In this document: positions 37,959 to 45,817 of the stretch, piece by piece
How positions within the stretch are numbered: the first letter of the stretch is position 1
Layout of the letters: each line of letters opens with the position of its first letter
Assembly (NCBI GenBank): GCA_965200145.1
Contig: CBDATG010000002.1
Span: 930,001-994,000 of the forward strand
Length of the DNA stretch: 64,000 nt
Reading direction: 5' to 3'
Source of the DNA: CBDATG01 sp965200145
Lineage (GTDB): Bacteria > Chloroflexota > Dehalococcoidia > Lucifugimonadales > Lucifugimonadaceae
Notes under the pieces: generated by a model
The model's input: only the letters and a program-made list of their open reading frames with translations
What the model was told of the DNA's origin: nothing
Database searches by the model: none
Program-made: the position numbers and the translations under genes

Positions 37959-38282
37959 TTAGCGAGCGTGCGAGGGACGGGTTTCATCAGAATGGTGCCG
38001 ACTCGGCGGTAGCGCTGATTCCCCCGAGTCCCCTTGTTGTCCCCAAGCCACGGCCTCCATGAATGCCTCGATCTTCGCCACCCGTTCCCTCAAGTCGCCC
38101 ACGCTCTCTCCCAACGCGTTCAAACCGCGTGCAACCTCCCGGATCTCCGACCGAAGCTCGGTGCGCAACTCTTGCATCTCGCCCTTAATCGACTTTCCAG
38201 ATCCCAGCCGCGAGGTGACCAACCACGTTGCCATCGACGACGCTATGGTAAAAGCTACGATCCATCCCATCCAAATCGACAT
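37959..38282 (-). CDS. Small membrane protein with coiled coil, unknown
   Basis: A 107-residue protein from ATG 38282 (a GTG at 38312 overlapping the previous gene is the alternative). One transmembrane helix lies near residues 3-21 (WMGWIVAFTIASSMATWLV). A heptad-rich amphipathic stretch follows (MQELRTELRSEIREVARGLN) and a polar tail. The form suggests a membrane-tethered oligomer. It is the last gene of the 38-40 kb unknown cluster. No family is recognised. Confidence 0.6.
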   Translation of the reverse strand: MSIWMGWIVAFTIASSMATWLVTSRLGSGKSIKGEMQELRTELRSEIREVARGLNALGESVGDLRERVAKIEAFMEAVAWGQQGDSGESALPPSRHHSDETRPSHAR

Positions 38283-38289
38283 CGGGCTG

Positions 38290-38502
38290 TTAATCAGATC
38301 CAACTCGCGCACCCTCCAGTCTCAACCGACGCTCCTCAACGATCTCGTCCAACCTGTCTGCGTACTCCACCGGAGACTTGGCCTGCCGACGAAAGTACTC
38401 TGCGATCTGCGTGTCGTTGTCAAACACGCCGTAGAAGTTACCCACGAGTTGCTTCCCATCCTCAACAGCAGAGGCTGAGAACTTGATGTCGTATGCATGC
38501 AT
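38290..38502 (-). CDS. Small unknown protein A1 (paralog of 40020-40238)
   Basis: A 70-residue soluble protein. It shares the pattern I-x-F-(7-8 residues)-GK-(Q/R)-LVG-x-F-x-G-(V/I)-FDND-x-QIAEY with the gene at 40020-40238, showing a duplicated family. It precedes the membrane protein gene by 7 bases. Function is unknown. Confidence 0.6.
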   Translation of the reverse strand: MHAYDIKFSASAVEDGKQLVGNFYGVFDNDTQIAEYFRRQAKSPVEYADRLDEIVEERRLRLEGARVGSD

Positions 38503-38576
38503 GGCTTAACTCGTTCCATCGGGCTTGGGCTGACCATTGCCAATAGCATACCATACTCTACGCCAACATGTAGCAC

Positions 38577-38978
38577 TCACTCGGCCACGTCGACCAAGGG
38601 ACCGAACTGCCAACCGCGCGCCATTGCCAGATCAGCAAGCTTTCTCGCGAGATGACGGGTTGCGCCCCGCGACAACGTCGGGAATCGGAGACTGACATGA
38701 GCCGGAAATCCGATTCCGTCGTAATCAACCGCGACACCCAACTCGGTGCACTCTTCTTCAGAGAGGGCCAACACACCGACGGACGGACGATGCAACTCCT
38801 GCGTGAAGTGTCGATACGCACCCTCTGCCGAGACCTGGTCACCGTTGTACGCCGACAACGCCCGCGTCCGTGCACCGTCCTCGCCGCCAGTCACCAAAGG
38901 ATTGAACGCACTGGATGTCGGTCGGAGCGATTTATTGACGTGGTCCCGGTGTACCTGCCGATAAACTAGCCTTGGCAC
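38577..38978 (-). CDS. Unknown 133-residue protein
   Basis: I take GTG 38978 as start, two bases after the stop of the upstream gene; an overlapping start at 39029 is possible. The chain has conserved-looking blocks (LRPTSSAFNPLVTGGEDGAR, GAYRHFTQELHRPSVGVLAL, HVSLRFPTL) and a cationic C-terminal helix (ATRHLARKLADLAMARGWQF). I cannot name the family. Its position in a packed run of small duplicated genes suggests a role in the same module. Confidence 0.55.
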   Translation of the reverse strand: MPRLVYRQVHRDHVNKSLRPTSSAFNPLVTGGEDGARTRALSAYNGDQVSAEGAYRHFTQELHRPSVGVLALSEEECTELGVAVDYDGIGFPAHVSLRFPTLSRGATRHLARKLADLAMARGWQFGPLVDVAE

Positions 38979-38980
38979 GG

Positions 38981-39430
38981 CTATGACTTCGCAATCAACT
39001 TGGCGAGTCGGTCGATCAACCACTGCCAACCGTCTGCCGAATCAAGGTCAAGATTCTGATCATCAATACCATCGCCCGTCTCCAAGTCAACATCAACCCA
39101 CAAACCTGTCCGAGCCTCTAGGTCAATCTCAATCGCCCCCTCAAAGCGTTTCGTTGACCATTCCACCATCACACCGCCGGGCACCGTCGGAAAAATGAAT
39201 GGCAACGGCAAGTCTGTACCCACAAAATGATCAGCCATCTGGTTATCCAACCAACGCAGGCCCATCCTGTCAAGCGCGACACCTCGTCCCTCAAACCAAC
39301 CGTCTTCAACCGTCGCAAGGTAGTCGAGCCTTTCAGAAATCTCCATCCTACGCTCATCCCTGTCCGCAGCTCCGTTGACCGCGTTCCGAGGTGCTAGCGG
39401 AACCTCTACTATCAGCGTATCCGAGTTCAT
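38981..39430 (-). CDS. Unknown protein B1 (149 aa), tandem paralog of 39521-39970
   Basis: An acidic 149-residue protein with LDYLATVEDGWFEGRGVALD near residue 35, a middle TDLPLPFIFPTVPGGVMVEW strand region and a C-terminal DLDSADGWQWLIDRL. The next gene upstream is a clear paralog. Similar small acidic proteins with a GW...G...LD segment are sometimes found beside toxins, but that is only a resemblance. No catalytic motif is visible. Confidence 0.6.
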   Translation of the reverse strand: MNSDTLIVEVPLAPRNAVNGAADRDERRMEISERLDYLATVEDGWFEGRGVALDRMGLRWLDNQMADHFVGTDLPLPFIFPTVPGGVMVEWSTKRFEGAIEIDLEARTGLWVDVDLETGDGIDDQNLDLDSADGWQWLIDRLAKLIAKS

Positions 39431-39520
39431 GAATTAACCCCAGTTTTCGATTCGATCGGTGGCCACGACCTTCATCATAACTCAAACCCTTGCCGAATGT
39501 GGTCGCAAGACACCAATCAA

Positions 39521-39970
39521 TCACGACTCGCCCACGAAGCCCCGGACTCTGCCGATCAGCCACTGCCAGCCATCCGCCGAGTCAAGGTCGAGAATCTGTT
39601 CATCAATACCCTCGTGCGTCTCACGGTCAACATCAAACCACGAACCCGTTCGAGCAACCAAGTCAATCTCGATCCCGCATAGATGGCGTTCAAGCGACCA
39701 CTCCCCGAACACATCGCCAGTCTCGATCGGACAAAGGAATGGCAACGGCAAGTCTGTGCCAACATAGTAATCGGCCATCTGCTGATCCAACCAACGCAGA
39801 CCAACGCTATCAAGCGCAACCCCACGACCCTCAAACCAGCCATCTTCGACAGTTGACAGATACTCAAGTCTGTCCGATATCACCTTCCGGCGACGAGTCC
39901 ACTCCACGTTGCCGTCACGCTCGTCCGAAGACGACAGCGGAACCTCAGCACCCAGCGAGTTCGATTTCAT
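39521..39970 (-). CDS. Unknown protein B2 (149 aa), tandem paralog of 38981-39430
   Basis: A same-length paralog of B1: LEYLSTVEDGWFEGRGVALD, TDLPLPFLCPIETGDVFGEW and LDSADGWQWLIGRV. A GGAGAG Shine-Dalgarno precedes the ATG. The shared middle FEGRGVALD suggests an intact, selected fold. It follows A2 on the same strand by about 50 bases, so order A2-B2-B1-C-A1-M is read in one direction. Function unknown. Confidence 0.6.
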   Translation of the reverse strand: MKSNSLGAEVPLSSSDERDGNVEWTRRRKVISDRLEYLSTVEDGWFEGRGVALDSVGLRWLDQQMADYYVGTDLPLPFLCPIETGDVFGEWSLERHLCGIEIDLVARTGSWFDVDRETHEGIDEQILDLDSADGWQWLIGRVRGFVGES

Positions 39971-40019
39971 GCTTCAACTCTCCATTACAGTTGATTGATC
40001 GCCGTCGATACCCGGACAC

Positions 40020-40238
40020 TCACCCAACGCCATTACCAACCCCAGTCACACGCCCGTCGTTAAGTTGCCGGCGCGTGTAATCGTTGATTCCATCGGCGTA
40101 ATCCAGCAGTAGCTGTGCCTGCTCCCGCATGTACTCGGCGATCTGGTCATCGTTGTCAAAAATGCCATCGAAGATACCGACTAATCGCTTACCTCCGGGC
40201 GCAGGCGACACGGCGAACCTAATCTCGTTTGTTTGCAT
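40020..40238 (-). CDS. Small unknown protein A2 (paralog of 38290-38502)
   Basis: A 72-residue protein from ATG 40238, which has an excellent Shine-Dalgarno (GGAGGTGAT). Pattern: EIRFAVSPAPGGKRLVGIFD, then FDNDDQIAEYMREQAQLLLD. It is the first gene of the unknown cluster; the duplicated A and B families in one run indicate a repeated two-gene module. Confidence 0.6.
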   Translation of the reverse strand: MQTNEIRFAVSPAPGGKRLVGIFDGIFDNDDQIAEYMREQAQLLLDYADGINDYTRRQLNDGRVTGVGNGVG

Positions 40239-40296
40239 GACATCACCTCCGTCAGTCAGTTCACGCACTGTTCACATCATTCTACACTCGCCCCGA

Positions 40297-41391
40297 TCAC
40301 AGCACCACCACGCTTCGTAGCACCTCGCCGCGCTCCATCTTGTGGAACGCATCTTCAACGCCGTCTAGCGAAATCGTCTCTGAAACGAAGGCATCCAGGG
40401 GCAGGCGACCCTGCAAGTAAAGGTCGATCAGCATCGGGAAGTCACGCGTCGGCAGGCAATCGCCATACCACGACGACTTCAGCGAGCCGCCGCGCCCGAA
40501 TATCTCCAGCATCGGCAACTTCACCTGCATCTCCGGACTCGGAACTCCGACTAACACAACCGTCCCCGCATGATCCCGCGCATAGAACGCCTGTTCGTAA
40601 GTCTCCGGCAAACCGACCGCCTCAATCGCCACATCTACGCCAAACCCACCCGTCAGATCACGTATCGCCTCGACAGCATCAGTCTCCCGCGAGTTCACCG
40701 TGTGAGTCGCGCCCAGCTGCGTGGCAAGCTCCAACTTGCGCGGATCGATGTCCACGGCGATGATCGTGTGCGCGCCAGCCAGCTTGGAGCCCGCGATGGC
40801 AGCATTACCCACACCGCCACATCCAAACACCGCTACCGAGTCGCCGCGCGACACATGGCCAGTGTTGATCGCCGCGCCGATACCCGCCATGATGCCGCAA
40901 CCTATAAGACCAGCCGCCGCCGCATCTGCACCTGCATCAACCTTGACCGCCTGACCTGCTGCGACTAGCGTCAGCGGCGCGAACGCTCCTATTCCCAACG
41001 CCGGCGAAAGCACAGTGCCATCTGCCAGAGTCATCGGCTGTGTCGCATTCCGGCTGTCGAAGCAGTACCACGGCCGACCGCGCCAGCACGACCTGCACGC
41101 GCCACACGGCGCACGCCAGGCAATGATCACAAAGTCCCCAGGCGCAACATCCTCAACGCCATCGCCCACCTTGGACACAACGCCCGCCGCTTCATGCCCA
41201 AGGAAAAACGGGAAGTCATCCGATATCGCACCTTCCCGATAGTGCAAGTCCGTATGACACACTCCGCAAGCCTGCACCTCAATCAAAGCCTCGCCAGCCC
41301 CAGGGTCCGGCACCAGCACCGTCTCCAAGCTGACCTCAGCCTCGACAGCCGACGCCACGACACCCTGCACCTCATTCACTCTATTGACCAT
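40297..41391 (-). CDS. S-(hydroxymethyl)mycothiol dehydrogenase-like zinc alcohol dehydrogenase
   Basis: A 364-residue medium-chain dehydrogenase. The catalytic zinc site is CGVCHTDLHYREG and FFLGHEAAG; structural zinc cysteines are in APCGACRSCWRGRPWYC. The NAD motif is VAVFGCGGVGNAAI. The sequence pattern (YREGAISDDFPFFLGHEAAG, YCFDSRNATQPMTL, PALGIGAFAPLTLV) follows actinobacterial S-(hydroxymethyl)mycothiol dehydrogenase closely, suggesting formaldehyde detoxification with a thiol cofactor. Whether this organism makes mycothiol is unknown, so the thiol may differ. Confidence 0.85.
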   Translation of the reverse strand: MVNRVNEVQGVVASAVEAEVSLETVLVPDPGAGEALIEVQACGVCHTDLHYREGAISDDFPFFLGHEAAGVVSKVGDGVEDVAPGDFVIIAWRAPCGACRSCWRGRPWYCFDSRNATQPMTLADGTVLSPALGIGAFAPLTLVAAGQAVKVDAGADAAAAGLIGCGIMAGIGAAINTGHVSRGDSVAVFGCGGVGNAAIAGSKLAGAHTIIAVDIDPRKLELATQLGATHTVNSRETDAVEAIRDLTGGFGVDVAIEAVGLPETYEQAFYARDHAGTVVLVGVPSPEMQVKLPMLEIFGRGGSLKSSWYGDCLPTRDFPMLIDLYLQGRLPLDAFVSETISLDGVEDAFHKMERGEVLRSVVVL

Positions 41392-41455
41392 GATGATACC
41401 TCGCTAGCGACTAATGAACTGTGCAATTCACAATGCAACAGATTGTATGCCACCT

Positions 41456-41487
41456 AATCCTGCATATCCTGCCTATCCCTGTGAATC
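41456..41487 (-). repeat. Oriented dispersed repeat, copy 4 (in ABC ATPase 3' end)
   Basis: A near-consensus copy. Its minus-strand reading supplies the last codons (..DSQG) and the TAG stop of the ATPase gene at 41473. Confidence 0.75.
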
Positions 41488-42168
41488 ATCCGTGAGCCGA
41501 CCATCATCCATCATCCACAGACGATCAGCAGTCGCCGTCGCCATGTGCACGTCGTGCGTAACCAACAGTACCCCCTTGCCATCCGATGCCACCTGCGACA
41601 TCAACTCAAACGCAGACCGCCGTGCATTGAAATCGATCGCATGCAATGACTCATCCAGTATCAGGAACGGTCGATCCTGCGCCAAGGCAAACGCCAGCCA
41701 GGCACGCTCCGCCTCGCCACCGGACAGCTCCCCGAACTTCCGATCACGCCACTGAAGCGCACCGCACAGGTCCAGTGCATCCGCAACGAAATCCCCACCT
41801 GACGCACCCTGATTCCAGCGTGCCAACTCAACAACCTCGCCAACCGTCAGGAACGGCGGATCCACCAAGTCCGACGGAAGAAACGCCGTCACATCATTCA
41901 AACGTCCCGAGCCTGCACCTGTCCCACTCACCTCGATGCTGCCACGCGTCGGCGACAGCTCATCCGCAAGGAGCCGCACCAACGTGCTTTTGCCCGCGCC
42001 GTTAGCACCCAGCAGACACACAAACTCTCCCGCACGCAACGTAGCCGACACATCCTGCACAACAGGCCTACCGTCAATCTCGTACCACACATCAACCAAC
42101 TCGATCATCGGCCCGACTCCAGACGCGCCAATCGAGCTGTTGTCCTGACCTTCGCCGCCGCGGTTCAC
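41473..42168 (-). CDS. Iron/cobalamin-type ABC transporter ATP-binding protein (FecE/BtuD-like)
   Basis: A 231-residue ATPase with Walker A GANGAGKSTLV, signature LSGGEAERAWL, Walker B FLILDESLHAID (Ser in place of the usual Pro) and switch His in LLVTHDVHMA. It overlaps the permease gene by four bases. The first 15 or so residues are poorly conserved, so a later start is possible. The C-terminus ends inside a repeat copy. Together with the next two genes it forms a FecBCD-type importer. Confidence 0.9.
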   Translation of the reverse strand: MNRGGEGQDNSSIGASGVGPMIELVDVWYEIDGRPVVQDVSATLRAGEFVCLLGANGAGKSTLVRLLADELSPTRGSIEVSGTGAGSGRLNDVTAFLPSDLVDPPFLTVGEVVELARWNQGASGGDFVADALDLCGALQWRDRKFGELSGGEAERAWLAFALAQDRPFLILDESLHAIDFNARRSAFELMSQVASDGKGVLLVTHDVHMATATADRLWMMDDGRLTDDSQG

Positions 42169-43142
42169 GACAAACGCCTCGCAATCGCCATCAAGAATGG
42201 CGCGCCAACTAGCGTCAGCACCATCCCAACCGGTATCTCCGACGGTGCGAACGCAAGCCTAGCGAACTGATCTGCCCACAACACAAGGCACGCACCGAGC
42301 GGAAACGATATCCAAACCACATGCCGCGCATCGTTCCCTACCAACAGCCTGCCAAGGTGCGGCGCGATCAGTCCTGCGAAACCCAACACGCCGGCAGCAG
42401 AAACACTCGCACCGGACAGGAAACCCGCCGCCAGCATCGATATCCACCGCGTCAAGTTCGGCCTCGATCCCAAGTGCGTCGCAAGCCGATCACCCAACAC
42501 CATAACCTGTAAACGAGGCGCAACGAACAACGCAAGACCTAGTCCTAGCGCGCACCAGACGACGATCGACTGTGCATCCGCCCAACGAGGATATGCCAAC
42601 GAACCACTGACCAACGCCAGCGAGTGCTGACTGAACACCTGCGCATACGTCAAGATGCCAACCGCCACCGCAAGCGTCAGCGCGCCTAGCGACACGCCGA
42701 TGATCGCAAGCCGCCAGTGCGACACGCCATCACGCGAAGCGAAAACCGCGATGCAGCTCGCACCCACTACGGATGCCGCGACCGACACCGCCGCCGTGAC
42801 GAACGTCGTCGCCACCAACCAACCGGCGATCACCGTTGACTGCACGATCGCCGCGCCGCCTCCGAGCCCGAACAGCTGCGGGTCGCCGATAGGATTCCTA
42901 GTCGCCGACTGAATCAACGCACCCGCCGTGCCGAGCGCACCGCCAGCCAGCAGCGCGACGATCACACGCGGCAAACGAATCTGCCCCGCGATGACCGTCG
43001 CAACTCCATCGTCACCCGTTCCGAACAGCCCGCGCAACAGGTCCGCCGGCGACAGCTCCGACGCGCCGAACGCAATCCCGACTACGCAACCCGCAAACGT
43101 CGCAACAGAGACACCGACAAGCACTAACCCAAAACGTGTCAA
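42165..43142 (-). CDS. FecCD-family ABC transporter permease
   Basis: A 325-residue permease with nine to ten helices. Landmarks are RLPRVIVALLAGGALGTAGA, then NPIGDPQLFGLGGGA, and GFAGLIAPHLGRLLVGNDAR. This family moves ferric siderophores, heme or cobalamin. It lies head-to-tail with the binding-protein gene (stop and start adjacent) and overlaps the ATPase gene, so the three are one transcript. No riboswitch or Fur box was recognised upstream. Confidence 0.92.
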   Translation of the reverse strand: MTRFGLVLVGVSVATFAGCVVGIAFGASELSPADLLRGLFGTGDDGVATVIAGQIRLPRVIVALLAGGALGTAGALIQSATRNPIGDPQLFGLGGGAAIVQSTVIAGWLVATTFVTAAVSVAASVVGASCIAVFASRDGVSHWRLAIIGVSLGALTLAVAVGILTYAQVFSQHSLALVSGSLAYPRWADAQSIVVWCALGLGLALFVAPRLQVMVLGDRLATHLGSRPNLTRWISMLAAGFLSGASVSAAGVLGFAGLIAPHLGRLLVGNDARHVVWISFPLGACLVLWADQFARLAFAPSEIPVGMVLTLVGAPFLMAIARRLS

Positions 43143-44300
43143 CTACTGGATCCCCTTCAGTATCTCCGCCATCTCAATCACCGCGTCAGATATGCGCGGT
43201 CCCTGATTCCTCAAGAATAGTATCGGGTCGATCTCGTAAACCTGCTTGTTCTGCAACGCGCGTAGCGACCTTAACGCCGGGAACCATCCCAGAGCAGTTG
43301 ACATCTTCGGCGCAGGCGGCGGCGCAGGACTGATCGTGAAAATCACATCCGGATCCATCTCCAGAAGCTGTTCCTGCGTCACCAACGAGAAGCCCGGGAA
43401 CGGACCTCGCCTGCTCAACTCGCCACCCAGATTCGTTAGCCCAAGCGCAGACAAAACCGCTCCAGGATAAGACGACGACTCGGCTACGTACAGGTTGCGT
43501 TGCTGATCGCCGATAATGATCAACACAGCAGGCAGCTCACCCTCAACGCCCTTGCCTGCCGCCTCAATATCCGCGCTGATCCGCGCAGCAGTCGCCGCAG
43601 CCGCATCAACATTCCCGATGATCGAACCCACCAACTCAAGGCTCGCAGTAACATCCTCCAACGAAGCCGCACGAACCGCAACAATCGGAACACCTAGCTC
43701 CTCCAAAGCCTCAACCCACTGCGCCTGCGACAACGCCTCGAACAGAATCAAGTCCGGACGATGCGACACGATCGCCTCAAAGCTCGGATTGTAAGCACCA
43801 CCAATCTCCGGCAACGCATTCACCGACTCCGGATAGATCGAAGACCGATCCCGCGCAACTGCAACGCCGCCAACAGCATAAAGCGTCTCAGTAGCGGTAG
43901 GACTGATGCTAACGATCTTGGTCGGAATGGCGGGTATCGCAACCTCACGCCCCAGCAAGTCAGTAACAATGACGAACGGCGTAGGTGTAGGCGACGGCGG
44001 AACCGGCGTAGCGGTAGGTGGCACCGGCGTAGCAGTCGGAGGCACCGGCGTAGTGGTAGGCGCAGGAGTAACCGTCGGCTTAGGCGGAACCCGTGTCGCA
44101 GTTGGCGGAACGGCCGTAGCGGTAGGCGACACCAGAGTGGAGGCAGGTGGTATAGCAGTAGCGGTGGGAGGCGGAGACGTAGCCGTAGGTTCAACAGGTA
44201 TAGCGGTAGGTAAAGCTGTAGGTGACGCGCTCTGACACGCGGCAACCGCGACTAACAACAAGACCGACGATGCCGCTGCAAAGCGCACTAACCAATTCAT
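43143..44300 (-). CDS. Metal/cobalamin-type periplasmic binding lipoprotein with Pro-Thr linker
   Basis: A 385-residue FecB/BtuF-like protein. The lipobox is VAVAACQ (Cys22). Residues about 30-110 are a low-complexity linker of P, T, A and V (repeats of PPTATPVPP). The helical-backbone domain begins VTDLLGREVAIPAIPTKIVS, then ISPTATETLYAVGG, and ends with VYEIDPILFLRNQGPRISDA. GGAGGT lies 11 bases before the ATG. Substrate (iron chelate, heme or B12) cannot be fixed from sequence. The linker is probably a surface spacer. Confidence 0.9.
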   Translation of the reverse strand: MNWLVRFAAASSVLLLVAVAACQSASPTALPTAIPVEPTATSPPPTATAIPPASTLVSPTATAVPPTATRVPPKPTVTPAPTTTPVPPTATPVPPTATPVPPSPTPTPFVIVTDLLGREVAIPAIPTKIVSISPTATETLYAVGGVAVARDRSSIYPESVNALPEIGGAYNPSFEAIVSHRPDLILFEALSQAQWVEALEELGVPIVAVRAASLEDVTASLELVGSIIGNVDAAAATAARISADIEAAGKGVEGELPAVLIIIGDQQRNLYVAESSSYPGAVLSALGLTNLGGELSRRGPFPGFSLVTQEQLLEMDPDVIFTISPAPPPAPKMSTALGWFPALRSLRALQNKQVYEIDPILFLRNQGPRISDAVIEMAEILKGIQ

Positions 44301-44439
44301 GACAGGGATTTACCTCCGTAACTCAATACAAGCGTGCCAGCTAGCGCAACCAGGCCAGCAACCACGGTCACGCAAGACACAATTTATGAGTATAAAGGTA
44401 AGCTATACCCAGCCGCGCTAACAAATCCCGGCCGATATC

Positions 44440-44462
44440 ATCCTGCCATATCCCTGTGAATC
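44440..44462 (-). repeat. Oriented dispersed repeat, copy 5
   Basis: A single-unit copy ending at the stop codon of the frameshifted gene 44461-44908 (two-base overlap with its TGA). Confidence 0.65.
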
Positions 44463-44908
44463 ACCACGCCTCAGCAGTCACGGTCAAAACATAAGCCTCA
44501 ACCGTCGCCGTCGTGTCGAGCGACTGCGCTGTTCCAAAATCCGCATAGGCGCGCGCAACATCTTCCGCCTCATAGGCCAGAGCCGTCCCAGTCGCTCCAA
44601 ACGCACGAACCACCCTCAGTAGCACGATATGCCAATGCCGTACCAGCCGCTTCGTGTGACCGAGCCTCCGCCGTCACGCCGTGAGCCAAAGCCGTACCGG
44701 TCGCATCATAAGCACGCGCCGTCCGAGTAACCCCGAAAGCCCAAGCATCAACAGTCGCCGCATAAGAGAAGTCCACCGCGGCAGTGCCAACCGCACCGTC
44801 GCCATCATCAGATCCCGCCAGCGAAGCGCAAGCCACAGCAAACGCGGCCAGTCCAGCCACCGCCACGACAAGCACAGCAGAAAATCGAAAGTCAAAGCCA
44901 ATGGTCAT
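44461..44908 (-). pseudogene. Frameshifted repeat-containing lipoprotein gene
   Basis: The frame from ATG 44908 encodes a lipoprotein signal (AVAGLAAFAVACAS) and degenerate repeats such as ATGTALAHGVTAEA and AAGTALAYRA. It then ends at a stop at 44570. The same repeat style continues in another frame (ATGTALAYEAEDVARAYADF to VEAYVLTVTAEAW) down to TGA 44461. A single indel near 44600 would restore about 150 residues. It could be decay, a sequencing error or phase variation in a repeat tract. Function unknown. Confidence 0.5.
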
Positions 44909-44962
44909 CGCGGGTCAATCTCGGCACGGATCGGGTCAGCTCGGTCGGTCGCGGGCAGCTCG

Positions 44963-45325
44963 CTACAAAGCCAGCGGCACAACCTTGGACGCGCGAATGG
45001 CCCTATCGCGCGTCAGCAAAGGTGCGTTATGCACAATGCTCGTGGCCGCAATCATCTCGTCCGCAGGGTCCGATGTAAAATCCAGCATCAAGGCAGCTTC
45101 AGCCACCTCGCGGTCCACCGGCCAGATTTCCATTTCAGCGAGTACACGTGCGATACCGGGGTCCATCAGATCGACCCGAACCCGCTTTCGGCGCCATAAT
45201 CCCCAAATCTCCCACAAGGTCGCAGCAGATATCGCCCACTCTTCTTCGTCCAGCAACGACTCCTCACGGCCGCGAACGTTGCCGTTGAGGTAGTCAACCA
45301 AGATGTGCGTATCAACGTTTAACAA
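44963..45325 (-). CDS. PIN-domain VapC-type toxin ribonuclease
   Basis: A 120-residue PIN protein from TTG 45325. It begins LNVDTHILVDYLNG with the first catalytic Asp. The family Glu and Asp lie in WEIWGLWRR and DFTSDPADEMIAATSI, then LLTRDRAI. It overlaps the antitoxin gene by 14 bases, the normal VapBC arrangement. VapC toxins cleave tRNA or rRNA under stress; the target here is not predictable. Confidence 0.85.
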   Translation of the reverse strand: MLNVDTHILVDYLNGNVRGREESLLDEEEWAISAATLWEIWGLWRRKRVRVDLMDPGIARVLAEMEIWPVDREVAEAALMLDFTSDPADEMIAATSIVHNAPLLTRDRAIRASKVVPLAL

Positions 45326-45560
45326 ACTTATCAGGATCCCAAGGATGCACCGGACCTTCGATGTCCCCAATTATCTCCAGCTTTCCTTTAAGGCTACCCT
45401 TAAGGTGGCGAAGGTTACGCGGCCGGTGTCCAGCCGGATCCAACCTAACCACCTTGGCGTACGGAACACCATCCCGCGTGATCACGAGGCCATCGTCATC
45501 CAGCCTGTCCAGCATCTCCTCACAGCGCGCTGTGAAGTACTTGTCTCCTACGGTGGTCAT
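45312..45560 (-). CDS. VapB/Phd-type antitoxin (partner of 44963-45325)
   Basis: An 82-residue antitoxin from ATG 45560, preceded by GGAGG at 7 bases. The DNA-binding half is MTTVGDKYFTARCEEMLDRL, then DDDGLVITRDGVPYAKVVRL; the C-terminal half that would wrap the toxin is basic then acidic (GSLKGKLEIIGDIEG). It is a paralog of the orphan at 50842-51078. Autoregulation by binding its own promoter is typical of the family. Confidence 0.82.
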   Translation of the reverse strand: MTTVGDKYFTARCEEMLDRLDDDGLVITRDGVPYAKVVRLDPAGHRPRNLRHLKGSLKGKLEIIGDIEGPVHPWDPDKFVKR

Positions 45561-45609
45561 AGCATTGCCTCCAGTACAGTAGCACGACTGACCGTCAGCG
45601 TTAAGTGTA

Positions 45610-45678
45610 TCACGAACATCCCGCCGCATCCCACTTCTCACCCGTGCTCATGATGTCGCCCTTGATCCTTATCTTGCC
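45610..45678 (-). pseudogene. Relic C-terminus of a third Phd/VapB-type antitoxin
   Basis: The minus strand reads GKIRIKGDIMSTGEKWDAAG and then a stop, closely matching the end of the orphan antitoxin at 50842 (GKLKINGDIMSTGWDSQG). The 5' part is gone; the break coincides with a copy of the dispersed repeat at 45671-45702. Only 22 codons remain. Confidence 0.6.
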
Positions 45679-45702
45679 CAATCCTGCATATCCCTGTTAA
45701 TC
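45671..45702 (-). repeat. Oriented dispersed repeat, copy 6
   Basis: A two-unit copy (minus strand TTAACAGGGATATGCAGGAT then GGGCAAGAT) fused to the upstream edge of the antitoxin relic. Confidence 0.7.
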
Positions 45703-45719
45703 CCGCGCAAGACCCACCC

Positions 45720-45744
45720 GTAGGTGCGGTTCGTGAACCGACCG
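45720..45744. repeat. Palindromic repeat, copy 2
   Basis: CGGTTCGTGAACCG at 45727-45740, flanked by GTAGGTG. It sits just upstream of a TATAAT-like hexamer (45750-45755), about 60 bases before the Fic gene, and could overlap that promoter's -35 region. No good -35 hexamer was found. Confidence 0.5.
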
Positions 45745-45817
45745 TCGTGTATAATCGGCGATCACCAAGTATGATTGAACACTCACGACCCATAACCCCC
45801 TGCAGGAGAAGCCTCGA

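Noticed and set aside
43820..44245. ORFs opposite or within the Pro-Thr linker (Arg- or Leu-rich products)
   Set aside because: These are frame shadows of the low-complexity linker in the binding lipoprotein.
44301..44439. Cobalamin riboswitch before the FecBCD-type operon
   Set aside because: No recognisable B12-box-like sequence or conserved core was found.
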